From: Ornithinimicrobium murale
GTDB taxonomy: Bacteria > Actinomycetota > Actinomycetes > Actinomycetales > Dermatophilaceae
Assembly: GCF_003352835.1 (NCBI RefSeq)
Contig: NZ_QLVD01000023.1
Coordinates: forward strand, 186,001 to 250,000
Reading direction: 5' to 3'
DNA: 64,000 nt
The notes below the pieces were generated by a model that saw only the letters and a program-made list of their open reading frames with translations, had not been told where the DNA came from and did not search any database. The first letter of the stretch is position 1, and every line of letters begins with the position of its first letter. This document shows positions 36,942 to 48,704 of this stretch, one piece after another. Position numbers and translations under genes: made by a program.

Positions 36942-37793
36942 TCAGCGAGCAGCGAGCACCGCGTCATACAACGCCTTGGTCGACAGCCCGGTGCGTCGAC
37001 CGACCTCCTTGCAGACGTCCTTGAGCCGCTCCCCGGCCGCCGTCCGCTCCAGGATCTCCGGCAGCACATCGGCCACTGTCACTGCGGGGCCGGCCGCCGG
37101 GTCCAGCCCCGAGACCACCACGGTGATCTCCCCCCGCACACCGTCCGCGGCCCACTGCGCCAGCTCGGCCAGCCCCCCGCGGCGGACCTCCTCATAGGTC
37201 TTGGTGAGCTCTCGGCATACGGCTGCTGGTCGGTCCGGGCCCAACACCTCAGCCATCGACTCGAGGGCCGCGGCGAGGCGGTGGGGGGCCTCGAAGAAGA
37301 CCATAGTGCGCGGCTCCTCCACCAGCTGCCCGAGCATCCGCGCGCGCTCCCCCGCCTTCCGGGGCAGGAAGCCCTCGAAACAGAACCGGTCGACCGGCAA
37401 CCCGCTGACGGCCAGAGCCATCAGCACGGCCGAGGGGCCGGGCACACAGGTGACCGGCAGGTCCTCGGCGACACAGGCCGTCACGAGGCGGTAGCCCGGG
37501 TCGGAGACCGACGGCATGCCGGCATCGGTGACCAGGAGGACCCGCTCCCCGGCGCCGATCCGGGCCGCCAGCTCCGGCGTGCGGGCGGCCTCGTTGTGCT
37601 CGTGGTAGGACAGGACATCGCCGACCACGCTCACCCCGAGCCGGTCGGTGAGTCGCCGCAACCGCCGGGTGTCCTCCGCGGCGACGACGTCTGCGGTCGC
37701 CAGCTCCTCCAGGAGGCGGGGCGAGGCGTCGCGGGAGTCGCCGATCGGCGTGGCCGCGAGGACGAGTGCGGCTCGGTGCGTAGTCACCGACAC
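36942..37793 (-). CDS. rsmI: 16S rRNA (cytidine1402-2'-O)-methyltransferase
   Basis: RsmI methylates the ribose of C1402 in the ribosomal decoding centre. The 283-residue tetrapyrrole-methylase-fold protein has LVLAATPIGDSRDASPRLLEEL, EDTRRLRRL, SYHEHNEAARTPEL, LVTDAGMPSVSDPGYRLV and the CVPGPSAVLMALAVSGLP motif. These match the family well, with a C-terminal extension typical of actinobacteria. In Mycobacterium this gene is the divergent neighbour of pmt. Here three sdh genes separate the two. Confidence 0.95.
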   Translation of the reverse strand: MSVTTHRAALVLAATPIGDSRDASPRLLEELATADVVAAEDTRRLRRLTDRLGVSVVGDVLSYHEHNEAARTPELAARIGAGERVLLVTDAGMPSVSDPGYRLVTACVAEDLPVTCVPGPSAVLMALAVSGLPVDRFCFEGFLPRKAGERARMLGQLVEEPRTMVFFEAPHRLAAALESMAEVLGPDRPAAVCRELTKTYEEVRRGGLAELAQWAADGVRGEITVVVSGLDPAAGPAVTVADVLPEILERTAAGERLKDVCKEVGRRTGLSTKALYDAVLAAR

Positions 37794-37821
37794 CCCTGGC
37801 CGTATGCCGTGGGTCCGGGAC

Positions 37822-38565
37822 TCAGGCGCGGTGCCGCTGGGCGCGCAGCAGGTCGCCGTTCATCTGCGAGATGACGTTGAGCGGGATGCCCTTCGGGCAG
37901 GCCCGGGAGCACTCGCCCAGGTTGGTGCAGCCGCCGAAGCCCTCCTCGTCGTGCTGTCCCGTCATGGACAGCACGCGGGCGTCACGCTCGGGCTGACCCT
38001 GCGGGAACTCGCCGAGGTGGGTGATCTTGGCGCCCATGAAGAGCATGCCGGAGGCGTTCGGACAGGCCGCGACACAGGCACCGCAGCCGATGCACTCGGC
38101 CGCCATGAACGCGCGGTCGGCGTCGTCCTTGGGGACCGGAGTGGCGTGCGCGTCCGGCGCGGACCCGGTGTTGGCCGAGATGTAACCGCCGGACTGGATG
38201 ATCCGGTCGAGCGAGCCACGGTCGACGCACAGGTCCTTGATGACCGGGAAGGCGTCGGCCCGCCACGGCTCGATGACGATCTCGTCACCATCGCGGAAGG
38301 ACCGCATGTGCAACTGGCAGGTCGTGGTCCGCTCGGGGCCGTGGGCCTCGCCGTTGATCATCACGCCGCACATCCCGCAGATGCCCTCGCGGCAGTCGCT
38401 GTCGAAGGCGACCGGCTCCTCGCCCTTGGCGGTCAGCCCCTCGTTGAGGACGTCGAGCATCTCCAGGAAGGACATGTCCTCGGAGACGCCCTCGATCGGG
38501 TAGGTGACGACGCCGCCCTTGTCCTCCGGGCCGTTCTGCCGCCAGATCTTCAGGGTGAGTTTCAT
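37822..38565 (-). CDS. sdhB: Succinate dehydrogenase / fumarate reductase iron-sulfur subunit
   Basis: The 247-residue protein carries electrons from the flavoprotein to the quinone site through three Fe-S clusters. The plant-type 2Fe-2S site is [15 protein letters not shown] with a further Cys in TTTCQLHMR. The two bacterial ferredoxin motifs are [12 protein letters not shown] and [17 protein letters not shown]. All cysteines expected for the three clusters are present. It is the last gene of the sdhC-sdhA-sdhB run. Confidence 0.96.
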   Translation of the reverse strand: MKLTLKIWRQNGPEDKGGVVTYPIEGVSEDMSFLEMLDVLNEGLTAKGEEPVAFDSDCREGICGMCGVMINGEAHGPERTTTCQLHMRSFRDGDEIVIEPWRADAFPVIKDLCVDRGSLDRIIQSGGYISANTGSAPDAHATPVPKDDADRAFMAAECIGCGACVAACPNASGMLFMGAKITHLGEFPQGQPERDARVLSMTGQHDEEGFGGCTNLGECSRACPKGIPLNVISQMNGDLLRAQRHRA

Positions 38566-38620
38566 CGGGTCCCTCCACGAGGTTCGGAGTGTGCGACGGA
38601 TGGGGTGCGGCCGGGGGTGA

Positions 38621-40591
<1,971 letters not shown>

Positions 40592-40637
40592 CGTGTGTGC
40601 TCCGTCCTGGTGCTCCCGGTGGTCAACTGGGGTGCGG

Positions 40638-41333
40638 TCATGGGATCAGTCCGAGGAAGATGGCCACCGGGGGCAGCGCGAAGCCGACCACGACGACCAC
40701 CGCGACGAGGATGGCCACCAACCGCAGCCGCTCGGCCATGTCGAGGCTGGTGTTCAGGCCCAGGGTCATGCCCGCAGACCAGATGCCGTGCAGCAGGTGC
40801 ATGCCCAGGCAGGCGATGGCGAACAGGTAGATGAGGACCGCCCACCACTCACCGAAACTGGCCACCAGCCGGTCGGCGGGGTTGTCGTAGGTGCCGCCGA
40901 TGTTGATCGTCAGCGTCGTGAAGTGCAGGAGGTGGAAGACCACGAACACCAGCAGCGCCACACCGCCCCAGCGCATCGACCGCTTGACGAAGGTGGCCCA
41001 CTCCCCCTTGCGCTGGACGTAGCGGACCGTCCGGGCGCGGCCCGCGCGGCTCCACAGCAGGAAGGCTGACGCGGCGTGCAGCACGAGACTGACCAGCAGC
41101 GTGATGCGCATGATCCAGAGGAAACCCTTCTCCGGAAGCATCGGCGTGCCGAACTCACGCAGATGGTGCGCGTACTCGTTGAAGCTGTCCTTGCCGGCAA
41201 AGATCATCAGGTTGCCGTACATGTGGGCAAGGATGAACCCGACGAAGATCACGCCCGTGACGGCCATCACCGTCTTGAGCAGGATGCTTCCTGTCCTGGG
41301 CCGCTTGCCTGCGGAGATTGTTGAGGTGGCCAC
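40638..41333 (-). CDS. sdhC: Succinate dehydrogenase cytochrome b membrane anchor
   Basis: The 231-residue protein has five membrane helices and His residues suited to two haems (for example in [36 protein letters not shown] and [15 protein letters not shown]). This is the single-anchor form, so no sdhD is expected. It is the first gene of the operon and diverges from pmt over a gap of about 100 bases that should hold both promoters. Confidence 0.93.
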   Translation of the reverse strand: MATSTISAGKRPRTGSILLKTVMAVTGVIFVGFILAHMYGNLMIFAGKDSFNEYAHHLREFGTPMLPEKGFLWIMRITLLVSLVLHAASAFLLWSRAGRARTVRYVQRKGEWATFVKRSMRWGGVALLVFVVFHLLHFTTLTINIGGTYDNPADRLVASFGEWWAVLIYLFAIACLGMHLLHGIWSAGMTLGLNTSLDMAERLRLVAILVAVVVVVGFALPPVAIFLGLIP

Positions 41334-41431
41334 GTCAGGACTGTACTACTGGCGACACGCCGCGCGAGGACAACCCCCGTCACCGCCCCCGAACGCGCCG
41401 GTGAGCCAGGTTCCCCGCCTACTATGACGCC

Positions 41432-43009
41432 GTGACCGAACCGACCGGGGGGCCGACGAGCCTGCGCGCGCGCCTGCTCGGGCCGGCCGTGAGCGCCCGG
41501 GCCGCGGCCTGGGCGTGGTGGGGTCCGCTGATCGTCATGGTCCTGGGCGGCGTCATCCGGTTCGTCAACCTGGGGCACCCGTCCTCCCTGATCTTCGATG
41601 AGACCTACTACGTCAAGCAGGCCTGGTCGCTGATCCGGTTCGGCACCGAGATGGAGGTGCGCGAGGGCCTCGAGGAGCCCGACGTGCTGTTCACCGCGGG
41701 CACCCCGGACGTCTTCGGCAGCACCCCGGACCTGGTGGTCCACCCACCCGTCGGCAAGTGGATGATTGGCCTGGGCGAGTGGGTGTTCGGAGTCGAGGAC
41801 CCGTTCAGCTGGCGGGTCGCCGCCGCAGTCGTGGGCACGTTGTCCATCCTGATGATCGGCCGCGCCGCCTGGCGGATGTTCCACAACCCGCTGCTGGCCA
41901 CCGCCGCGGCCACTCTGCTCGCGGCGGATGGCCACCACTTCGTGCACTCCCGCACCGGCCTGCTCGACGTCTTCGTGATGTTCTGGGCACTCGCCGCGTT
42001 CTGTCTGCTGCTCATCGACCGTGAGGACGGTCGCCGGCGTCTGGCGGCGCGGGTGGGTGCACTGGCACCCAGCCCGGGCAGTATGCGGTGGGGCCCGGGC
42101 CTCGGTTTCCGCTGGTGGCGCGTGGCTGCCGGAGTCAGCCTGGGTCTGTGCATCGGCACCAAGTGGTCCGGGCTGTTCTTCCTGGCGGCCTTCGGCCTGA
42201 TGACCGTCTGGTGGGACATGGGCGCCCGGAGGGCTGCCGGGGCGCAGCGGTGGTTCATCGGCTCGGCGGTGCGCGACGGCATCCCGGCCTTCCTGCAGAC
42301 CGTGCCGGTCGCCCTGGTCACCTACCTGGTCAGCTGGGCCGGCTGGTTCGCCACGGATCACGGCTACAAGCGGCAGTGGGCCGCCGACAACCCCGTGCTG
42401 GGGCCGGCCTCCCTGGTGCCCGACCCCGTGCGGTCCCTGTGGGCCTACCACCAGGAGATCATGAGCTTCCACGTCGGGCTCGCCAACGAGCACGCATGGT
42501 CCTCCAACCCGTGGTCCTGGATCGTGCAAGGGCGTCCGACGCTGTTCTACTCCCGCTGGCCGAAGCTCGGCGAGGACGGGTGTGAAGCGGCCGACTGCGT
42601 CACCTATATCGCCTCGCTGGGCAACCTGTTCATCTGGTGGGGCGCCACCCTGGGTCTGCTGGTCGTGGCCTTCATGTGGATCATCGGCCGTGACTGGCGC
42701 GCCGGCGCCGCCCTGTCCGGGGTGATCGCGGGGTGGCTGCCGTGGTTCCTCTACCAGGGCCGCACGATCTACAGCTTCTACGCGGTGGCCTTCGTGCCGT
42801 GGCTGGTGCTGATCGTCATCTACTGCCTGTCCCTGGCCTACGGCCGCGCGCAGGACCCGCTGGTCAGACGCCGGTGGGGTGCGGTCGCGGTGATCCTGTA
42901 CGTCACGGCTGCCGTGGCCCTGTTCGTCTGGTACTACCCGGTCCACACGGCCCAGACCATCCCGCGGGACCAGTGGGAGCTGCGCATGTGGTTCGACTTC
43001 TGGACCTGA
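41432..43009 (+). CDS. pmt: Protein O-mannosyltransferase (GT39)
   Basis: Actinobacterial Pmt transfers mannose from polyprenyl-phosphate-mannose to secreted proteins during Sec export. The 525-residue protein has about ten membrane helices. The conserved first loop is LGHPSSLIFDETYYVKQAW with the acidic Asp-Glu pair, followed by HPPVGKWMIGLGEWVFG, RTGLLDVFVMFW and the GLCIGTKWSGLFFL region. The end AHTAQTIPRDQWELRMWF-type tail is typical. A GTG at 41432 is the likely start. It could glycosylate the secreted protease nearby, but that is inference only. Confidence 0.95.
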   Translation: MTEPTGGPTSLRARLLGPAVSARAAAWAWWGPLIVMVLGGVIRFVNLGHPSSLIFDETYYVKQAWSLIRFGTEMEVREGLEEPDVLFTAGTPDVFGSTPDLVVHPPVGKWMIGLGEWVFGVEDPFSWRVAAAVVGTLSILMIGRAAWRMFHNPLLATAAATLLAADGHHFVHSRTGLLDVFVMFWALAAFCLLLIDREDGRRRLAARVGALAPSPGSMRWGPGLGFRWWRVAAGVSLGLCIGTKWSGLFFLAAFGLMTVWWDMGARRAAGAQRWFIGSAVRDGIPAFLQTVPVALVTYLVSWAGWFATDHGYKRQWAADNPVLGPASLVPDPVRSLWAYHQEIMSFHVGLANEHAWSSNPWSWIVQGRPTLFYSRWPKLGEDGCEAADCVTYIASLGNLFIWWGATLGLLVVAFMWIIGRDWRAGAALSGVIAGWLPWFLYQGRTIYSFYAVAFVPWLVLIVIYCLSLAYGRAQDPLVRRRWGAVAVILYVTAAVALFVWYYPVHTAQTIPRDQWELRMWFDFWT

Positions 43010-43042
43010 CCCCGGGGCGCCGGCCGGACCGCGGCATGGTCA

Positions 43043-43501
43043 TCACCGGCCGTGGCGGTACGGGTTCTCCCACGGCCAGTCGGTCCTGATCCACTCGGCC
43101 ACGGCGTCCGCGAGCGGCTCGTCGAGCTCTGCGTGACTGGCCCGGACCCAGGACTGGACGCTGACGTCGTGGCCCTTCCGGGTGGTCGGGTAGAGGTAGA
43201 CGCACCCGATGACGTCCTCGTCGGCCGGGTCGAGCACCGTGAAGGTAAAACCCTTGCCGGCAGCGAAATCGGCCTCGTGCCGCGTCAGGTCCTGGTGGTT
43301 GCGCTCCATCGTCAGCCCCTCCGGCGGGGGCCAGCTGCCGTCCGGATAGCCGGGCGTCGACCGGATGTGCTCGATGCTGGACATCCACGCGGCACGGTCA
43401 GCCTCATTGTGCCGGGGGCCCAGCGGCTCAAGCCGGAAGCGGTCGGCAGTCAGGGAGCGCGGCGGCTCGAAGCCGACCGGCACGAAGTCAGCGGTGTCCA
43501 T
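43043..43501 (-). CDS. GNAT-like N-acetyltransferase
   Basis: The 152-residue protein has ADRFRLEPLGPRHNEADRAAW at the N-terminus, a FTFTVLDPADEDVIGCVYLYP strand pair and SVQSWVRASHAELDEPLADAVAEWI, which match small GNAT-fold proteins. The acetyl-CoA pyrophosphate loop (R/Q-x2-G-x-G/A) is not clearly present, so it may be a degenerate or different-substrate member. It converges with pmt with a 34-base gap and stands alone. Confidence 0.7.
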   Translation of the reverse strand: MDTADFVPVGFEPPRSLTADRFRLEPLGPRHNEADRAAWMSSIEHIRSTPGYPDGSWPPPEGLTMERNHQDLTRHEADFAAGKGFTFTVLDPADEDVIGCVYLYPTTRKGHDVSVQSWVRASHAELDEPLADAVAEWIRTDWPWENPYRHGR

Positions 43502-43585
43502 GCGGCGACGGTAGCCACACCGAACGCCTGCGCGCCTCCGGTTTTCTTGCTGCAGCGCTGAGCGACCCCGAGCCCCAGGAGGGTA

Positions 43586-43906
43586 CTACTCCGTCAGGCC
43601 CATCGCCTCGGCGAGCAACAGGTGCTGACGCCCCTCCTCGGCACGACCGGCGCGCTGCAGCGTCCTGGCCAGGAGGAGGTGCGCATAGGCCTCGGTCGGC
43701 CAGCGGCCCACGACCTCCGTGAGCACCTCCTCGGCCCGCCCCAGCTGGGCGGAGTGGTAGTAGGAGCGCGCCAACCAGATGCGGGCCTCGAGATGGTCCG
43801 GCTCCTCCTCAACCAGGCGCCGGAACAGCTCGGCGGCCTTGGCGAACTCCTTGTTCTCGAACAGGAAGGTCGCCCGGTCGTAGGTCTGGGTGAGGTCCTC
43901 GGCCAT
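43586..43906 (-). CDS. Small tetratricopeptide-repeat protein
   Basis: The 106-residue protein is made of about three TPR-like helix pairs: ATFLFENKEFAKAAELFRRLVEEEP, ARIWLARSYYHSAQLGRAEEVLTEVV and AYAHLLLARTLQRAGRAEEGRQHL. Such proteins mediate protein contacts. Its ATG overlaps the stop of the PH-domain gene by one base (TGATG), so it is co-translated with that gene at the end of the argF-led run. The partner is unknown. Confidence 0.85.
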   Translation of the reverse strand: MAEDLTQTYDRATFLFENKEFAKAAELFRRLVEEEPDHLEARIWLARSYYHSAQLGRAEEVLTEVVGRWPTEAYAHLLLARTLQRAGRAEEGRQHLLLAEAMGLTE

Positions 43907-45648
43907 CACGGCTCCTCTCCGGCCGACCGGAACTGGTCGACCACGGTGGGGGTGGTCTGTCCTGCGAGCTCGATCGCCCACGGCAGGGGGATGTTGGAGA
44001 CGGTGACGGCCTCCGGTCCGGCGGCGGTGGTGGCCAGCAGATCGGCCAGGCCGCGGCGCCGCTGGAAGAAGGACTGTCGGACCACCCATCCGATGACCCC
44101 GGCCCGCTCGAGCACGACCCGCTGCCGTTGGAGCGCCCCGGAACGGCTCACCACGTGCTCCGGCGTCAGGCGGTGGCCCAGGTTGCGATAGCTCAGCTCG
44201 GCCGTGCCCAGGTTGAGCAGGCCGGTCGCCACCAGGACCGCACCGACGATCCACCAGGGCCAGGAGAACCACCAGCTGAGCCCGCCGACGATGGCGGTCA
44301 GGCTGAGCGTCGGCCACAGGCTCTGGAAGAGCAGCCGGCGGCGCGCCGCCGGACCGTGGCTGCGCACGGGCACGGTCAGCGGCCCGTCCAACGTGCCGTC
44401 CGGCCCGGCCCCCTCGTCGTGGGCAGCGGCACCGGTCGGGTCCAGGAGCCGCTCCCCCGCGCCCAGCACGCTGTGACCCACCGACTCCGCCACCGGGCGG
44501 GGGCAGGGCGGCAACAGCTTGGTGGTGCCCCCCGACCCGACGCCGGTGGCCAGCGAGGTGAGCTCGCCGCCACCGACGGCACGCAGCAGGAGCGGCTCGG
44601 TCAGCTGGACCCCACGGATCCGGGCCTCCTCGACGGTCGTGGACGTGGTGGTCAGCAGGCCACGGGTGAGGCGGATCGTGCCTCCGGGCTCACGCACCAA
44701 CCGCAGGTTCCACCACTGCAGCACGTAGTTCAGGGTCGAGACCACCAGCCAGCCGACGATCACCAGGATCAGCCCCACCAGCACGACGGCGATGATCGCC
44801 TGCGCCAGCACCCACTCGTAGGTGTCGGTCACCCGGTCCTGGCTCAGCACCCCGAAATCGTCACCGAACTGGAAGAGCACACCGAGCGCGGTGGCCACGA
44901 TGACCAGGCTCGACAGGCTGAACGGCGCGAACCGCAGCCAGGACCAGTCGATCTCGGCCAGCACCTGCTCCTGCGGCAGCCCCACCGGTCCACCGGTCTG
45001 GGGTGCGGTCCCCTCGGGCGCGCCCTGCGGCATACCGGCCTCGGGCGGTGCCTCCCGCAGCGTCCCCGGTGACCCCGCGCGTCCCTGGGCCCCACGCAGG
45101 AGCAGATACTCCCGCAGCTGGGCGGCGTCGGCCGTGGCCAGACCGTCCAGCTCCACCCGGGTCTCGTCGACACCGGTCCCGATCTTGGCGCGGGCCAGCC
45201 CCAGGACGCGGTGCAGCGGCGGGGACTCCAGGTCGACGCTGCGCACCCGGTCCAGGGGCGCGGTCTTCTCCGACTTGTTGAGCAGCCCCTTGCGGACCTG
45301 CAGCTGGGTGTCGGTGAACCGGTAGCGCGTGGTGAACCAGGGGAGCACACCGGCCGCGAGCGCCGCGACCACCAGCACCGGCAGGAGCCGGATGGACCAG
45401 CTGCTGTCGGACCGGCTGATGCCGATGAGGGCGATGACGATCGGGAAGGCCATCGACCACAGCACCCGGACCGGATGGACCAACAGCATCCGTGGGGACT
45501 GCCGGTGCCACTCCTGGTCCCGCACCGCCTGCGGCGCCGGGAGGTCGTATGCCGCTCCGCTGGGTGGCGCGTCCAGGCCCCCTTCCCCCGGGGGCGGCAG
45601 ATCGTGCGCCGGCCCGGTCGGTCCCGGTGGGTCAGGGGGCAGGGTCAC
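43906..45648 (-). CDS. PH-domain (bPH2, YdbT-like) membrane protein
   Basis: The 580-residue protein has three bacterial PH-like (bPH2) units. Each follows a pair of membrane helices with an ITRGL/RKGLLNKSE-type segment, for example TRYRFTDTQLQVRKGLLNKSEKTAPLDRVRSVDLESPPLHRVLGLA-like motifs at about 105-150, 330-390 and 500-560. Membrane helices lie at about 50-90, 245-320 and 440-480. Family function is unknown. The GTG start overlaps the preceding gene's stop by four bases. It is always found beside a smaller PH protein, as here. Confidence 0.85.
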   Translation of the reverse strand: MTLPPDPPGPTGPAHDLPPPGEGGLDAPPSGAAYDLPAPQAVRDQEWHRQSPRMLLVHPVRVLWSMAFPIVIALIGISRSDSSWSIRLLPVLVVAALAAGVLPWFTTRYRFTDTQLQVRKGLLNKSEKTAPLDRVRSVDLESPPLHRVLGLARAKIGTGVDETRVELDGLATADAAQLREYLLLRGAQGRAGSPGTLREAPPEAGMPQGAPEGTAPQTGGPVGLPQEQVLAEIDWSWLRFAPFSLSSLVIVATALGVLFQFGDDFGVLSQDRVTDTYEWVLAQAIIAVVLVGLILVIVGWLVVSTLNYVLQWWNLRLVREPGGTIRLTRGLLTTTSTTVEEARIRGVQLTEPLLLRAVGGGELTSLATGVGSGGTTKLLPPCPRPVAESVGHSVLGAGERLLDPTGAAAHDEGAGPDGTLDGPLTVPVRSHGPAARRRLLFQSLWPTLSLTAIVGGLSWWFSWPWWIVGAVLVATGLLNLGTAELSYRNLGHRLTPEHVVSRSGALQRQRVVLERAGVIGWVVRQSFFQRRRGLADLLATTAAGPEAVTVSNIPLPWAIELAGQTTPTVVDQFRSAGEEP

Positions 45649-46151
45649 GTCGCGTCACCCTTGTCGCGGCCGGTGATCTCGGTCAGGTCGGCGACCACGC
45701 GGCGGGCCTCGTCGTGGTCCAGGCACTTGATCTCGATCGCGCCGGCCGAGGACGCCGTGGTGACAGTGATCGAGGCCAGGCCGAACATCCGCTGGATGGC
45801 GCCCTGCTCGGAGTCGACGGTCTGCACGCGGGACAGGGGCGCGATGCGCTGCTCCACGTTGAGCCAGCCCGAGCGGGTGTAGATCGCGGTGTCGGTGACC
45901 TCCCAGCGGTGCACCGCGAACTTGAAGCGCGGCACAACCAGGATCTCGACCAGCGCACCGAGCACTGCGAGCGCCAGGATCGCGGTGGCCCACCACCACC
46001 GCTCGGGGAGCACGACGAGGTAGACGACCGTGAGGATCGCCAGGAAGATGCCCTCCCAGATCAGCGCGGTGGTCGTCCAGTAGCCGATGGCTCGGCGCGA
46101 GACCTTGCGGGCGGGGTCGCGCAGCGCGGGGTCTCCGGTGGCCGAGCTCAT
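45645..46151 (-). CDS. PH-domain (bPH2, YdbS-like) membrane protein
   Basis: The 168-residue protein has two N-terminal membrane helices (about 24-70) and one bPH2 domain ([58 protein letters not shown] region at about 75-130). It pairs with the larger YdbT-like protein and overlaps it by four bases. The ATG at 46151 overlaps the argF stop by four bases. Coupling of these genes to argF is probably a matter of gene packing, not shared function. Confidence 0.87.
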   Translation of the reverse strand: MSSATGDPALRDPARKVSRRAIGYWTTTALIWEGIFLAILTVVYLVVLPERWWWATAILALAVLGALVEILVVPRFKFAVHRWEVTDTAIYTRSGWLNVEQRIAPLSRVQTVDSEQGAIQRMFGLASITVTTASSAGAIEIKCLDHDEARRVVADLTEITGRDKGDAT

Positions 46152-47164
46152 GCGCTGCCCACCAGGGTGGCGACGAGCAGGGCCTTGATGGTGTGCATCC
46201 GGTTCTCGGCCTGGTCGAAGACGATGCTGGCCTCGGACTCGAAGACCTCGTCAGTGACCTCAGCCCCGCCGGCCAGGTGTGGATAGCGCTCGATGAGCTC
46301 GCGACCGATGTCGCTGCCGGCGTCGTGCAGGGCCGGCAGGCAGTGCATGAACTTGGCCGCCGGGTTGCCCGTGGCCTCCATCAGCGCGGCGTTGACCTGG
46401 TAGGGCAGGAGCACCTCGATGCGCTCGCCCCAGGCCGAGGCAGGCTCGCCCATCGACACCCAGATATCGGTGTGCACGAAGTCGACGCCCCGGACCGCCT
46501 CCTGCGGGTCCTCCGTGAGCGTGAGGCGGGCGCCGGTCTGGTCCGCGATGGTCTGGCACTGCGCGATCAGCTCGTCGGTCGGCTGGAGTGCCCGCGGTGC
46601 CCCGATGCGCACGTCCATGCCGAGCTTGGCGCCGATCAGGAGCAGGGAGTTGCCCATGTTGTTGCGTGCGTCGCCGAGGTAGGCGAAGGACGTCTGGTCC
46701 AGGGCCTGCTCGGCGTGCTCGCGCATGGTGAGTGCGTCGGCCAGCATCTGGGTGGGGTGCCAGTCATCGGTCAGTCCGTTGTAGACCGGCACGCCGGCGT
46801 GCGCGGCCAGGTCCTCGACGACCGACTGGTCGGCCCCGCGGTACTGGATGGCGTCGAACATCCGGCCCAGCACCCGCGCGGTGTCCGGGATCGACTCCTT
46901 GTGTCCGATCTGGGTGGACGCGGTCTCCAGGAAGGTCGTCGAGGCTCCCTGGCCTGCGGCTGCCACCTCGAAGGCGGACCGGGTGCGGGTGGAGGTCTTT
47001 TCGAAGATCAGCGCGATGTTGCGCCCCGCCAGCCGCGGCACCTCGGTGCCGGCCCGCTGGGCGGCCTTGAGCTCCGCGGCACGGTCCAGGAGGTGACCGA
47101 TCTCCTCCGGCGTCTCCTCGACCAGACTCAGCAGGCTGCGCCCCCGCAGGTCAACTGCCATCAC
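46148..47164 (-). CDS. argF: Ornithine carbamoyltransferase
   Basis: The enzyme joins carbamoyl phosphate and ornithine to citrulline. The 338-residue protein has the carbamoyl-phosphate motif [11 protein letters not shown], the [11 protein letters not shown] motif, the ornithine loop [14 protein letters not shown] and the catalytic MHCLPALHD, so the active site is complete. No other arg or arc gene is nearby, so it could serve biosynthesis or the deiminase pathway; its length is closer to the longer (ArcB/ArgI) form. Two PH-domain genes and a TPR gene are coupled behind it. Confidence 0.93.
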   Translation of the reverse strand: MMAVDLRGRSLLSLVEETPEEIGHLLDRAAELKAAQRAGTEVPRLAGRNIALIFEKTSTRTRSAFEVAAAGQGASTTFLETASTQIGHKESIPDTARVLGRMFDAIQYRGADQSVVEDLAAHAGVPVYNGLTDDWHPTQMLADALTMREHAEQALDQTSFAYLGDARNNMGNSLLLIGAKLGMDVRIGAPRALQPTDELIAQCQTIADQTGARLTLTEDPQEAVRGVDFVHTDIWVSMGEPASAWGERIEVLLPYQVNAALMEATGNPAAKFMHCLPALHDAGSDIGRELIERYPHLAGGAEVTDEVFESEASIVFDQAENRMHTIKALLVATLVGSA

Positions 47165-47266
47165 GTGTTCCTTCCCTGCGCTTGCCGGTGCTCGCGTGCT
47201 GCCGCACGCACTGGTCCAAGCATCGCACCCATCCCCTCCCGCACCCGCACCTGTCCCGGCGAGATG

Positions 47267-47722
47267 TCAGTGAACCCAGACCCCGTCGCGCATGAGGGTC
47301 CGTCCGGCGATCTCGTTGCCCTCGCGCCATGCCTGCACCCGCGTGGGGCGCAGGACCAGGTAGACATAGCCCGCCGACCCTCGTGGGTCCCAGCCGGTCT
47401 GTGCCGCATAGACATCCGCCAGCACCTCGTCATCGCCCACGTCCACCGCCCGGTCCAGCACCACGTCCAGCAGCACGACGTCACGGGTGGGGCCGACGCC
47501 GAGTCGCGCCCGCCCGGTCGCCGTCAGGTTGCGTGCGGTCAGCGAGGACGCTGGCAGCGCGATGACCGCCTTCTCCTCGGACCACAGCAGCGACAGCGGG
47601 ACCAGGTGCGGCATCCCATCGGGCGACGCGGTCGCGACCCACGCATCGATCCCCTCGGTGCGCAGGGTGGCCAGGGTGTCCGCCGTGCGGGTGGCGCCGT
47701 CACGGGCCTCAGGAGGAGTCAT
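47267..47722 (-). CDS. Pyridoxamine 5'-phosphate oxidase family protein
   Basis: The 151-residue protein has the split-barrel flavin-binding layout: IDAWVATASPDGMPHLVPLSLLWSEE, VIALPASSLTARNLTATGRARLGV and a C-terminal GYVYLVLRPTRVQAW. Such small proteins bind FMN or F420 in actinobacteria, and many reduce quinones or biliverdin. The cofactor and substrate here are unknown. Start MTPPEARDGATRTAD at 47722 is preferred to a longer low-quality extension. It diverges from the AlkA-like gene. Confidence 0.85.
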   Translation of the reverse strand: MTPPEARDGATRTADTLATLRTEGIDAWVATASPDGMPHLVPLSLLWSEEKAVIALPASSLTARNLTATGRARLGVGPTRDVVLLDVVLDRAVDVGDDEVLADVYAAQTGWDPRGSAGYVYLVLRPTRVQAWREGNEIAGRTLMRDGVWVH

Positions 47723-47764
47723 GCCTGAACGATAACCAGGGGTCCTGTCGCCCCCCGCGCCGTC

Positions 47765-48664
47765 GTGTCCGCGTCGGGTGCTAGGCATGAGCCCGTGGAT
47801 CAGGTGGAGCTGCCCGCCGTCGGTGGGCTGGAGGCGGACGCGGTCCTGGCGACCCTGGCCGCCCACGCGACACCCGGCAGCGAGGTGGTGGCCCACGAAC
47901 CTCACCCCGGCAACGGCACTGGCAGCGCACGAGGCACCCACCGGCGCCTGCTGACGCTCGGTGGTGCGCCGATGGCCATCACCCTGCTCGTCCACCCCGG
48001 CGGGCTCACCCTCCGGGCGCCGTCCCGAGTCCTCGACGAGGCGACCGACGTCGTCAGCTGGTGGTTCGACCTGGCCACCGACCCCGGCCCCGTGGCCGCC
48101 CAGCTCTCACTCGACCCACGGCTCGCTCCGCTGGTGAGCCAGCGACCTGCCCTGCGGCCACTGCGCCACCCGGCGGGCTTCGAGGCGGCGATCGACACGG
48201 TCGTCGGGCAACAGGTGACCCTCTCCTCGGCCAGGCTGTTCGGAGAACGGTTGCGGGCGGCATACTCTCCCGGCACGGTGGAGTGCCTGCGGGTCTTCCC
48301 CTCCGCCGACACCCTGGCGAGGGCACCGCTGGAGGAGTTGCGCGCCGCCGTCGGGCTGACCACCTCGCGGGCCCGGACCGTCCAGTCGGTCGCGCAGTTG
48401 TTCGCCGACGGGTTCCGACTCACCCCTGGGGTCGACCCGGCCGGTGCACGCAGGCACCTCCTGGGGGTGCCCGGCGTCGGTCCGTGGACGGTGGAGTACC
48501 TCGCGCTGCGCGCCCTGGGTGACCCCGACGCGTTCCCAGCCTCCGACGCTGTCCTGCGCCGTGCCCTGGGCGGTGCCGGGCCCCGAGCGGCCGAGGAGGA
48601 GTCGCAGGCGTGGCGCCCCTACCGCGGTTGGGCCACGGCCCACCTGTGGGCCGCAGCGAGCTGA
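47765..48664 (+). CDS. DNA-3-methyladenine glycosylase II (AlkA-like)
   Basis: The 299-residue protein fits the HhH-GPD base-excision glycosylases. It has an N-terminal AlkA_N-like part and a helical domain with GFEAAIDTVVGQQVTLSSARLFGERL. The helix-hairpin-helix is LLGVPGVGPWTVEYLALRALGDPDAFPASDAVLRRAL, where the final Asp (in PASD) is the catalytic acid. It would remove alkylated bases. The exact start (GTG at 47765 or 47795) is uncertain. No Ada-type domain is attached. Confidence 0.88.
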   Translation: MSASGARHEPVDQVELPAVGGLEADAVLATLAAHATPGSEVVAHEPHPGNGTGSARGTHRRLLTLGGAPMAITLLVHPGGLTLRAPSRVLDEATDVVSWWFDLATDPGPVAAQLSLDPRLAPLVSQRPALRPLRHPAGFEAAIDTVVGQQVTLSSARLFGERLRAAYSPGTVECLRVFPSADTLARAPLEELRAAVGLTTSRARTVQSVAQLFADGFRLTPGVDPAGARRHLLGVPGVGPWTVEYLALRALGDPDAFPASDAVLRRALGGAGPRAAEEESQAWRPYRGWATAHLWAAAS

Positions 48665-48704
48665 GCGTCAGCCACCTGCGCTGACGCGCCGCCCGTGTGA
48701 GGAT

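Noticed and set aside
41267..42946. A long open frame opposite pmt
   Set aside because: Its composition is Gln/Gly/His-rich without hydrophobic or domain structure, and pmt is certain.
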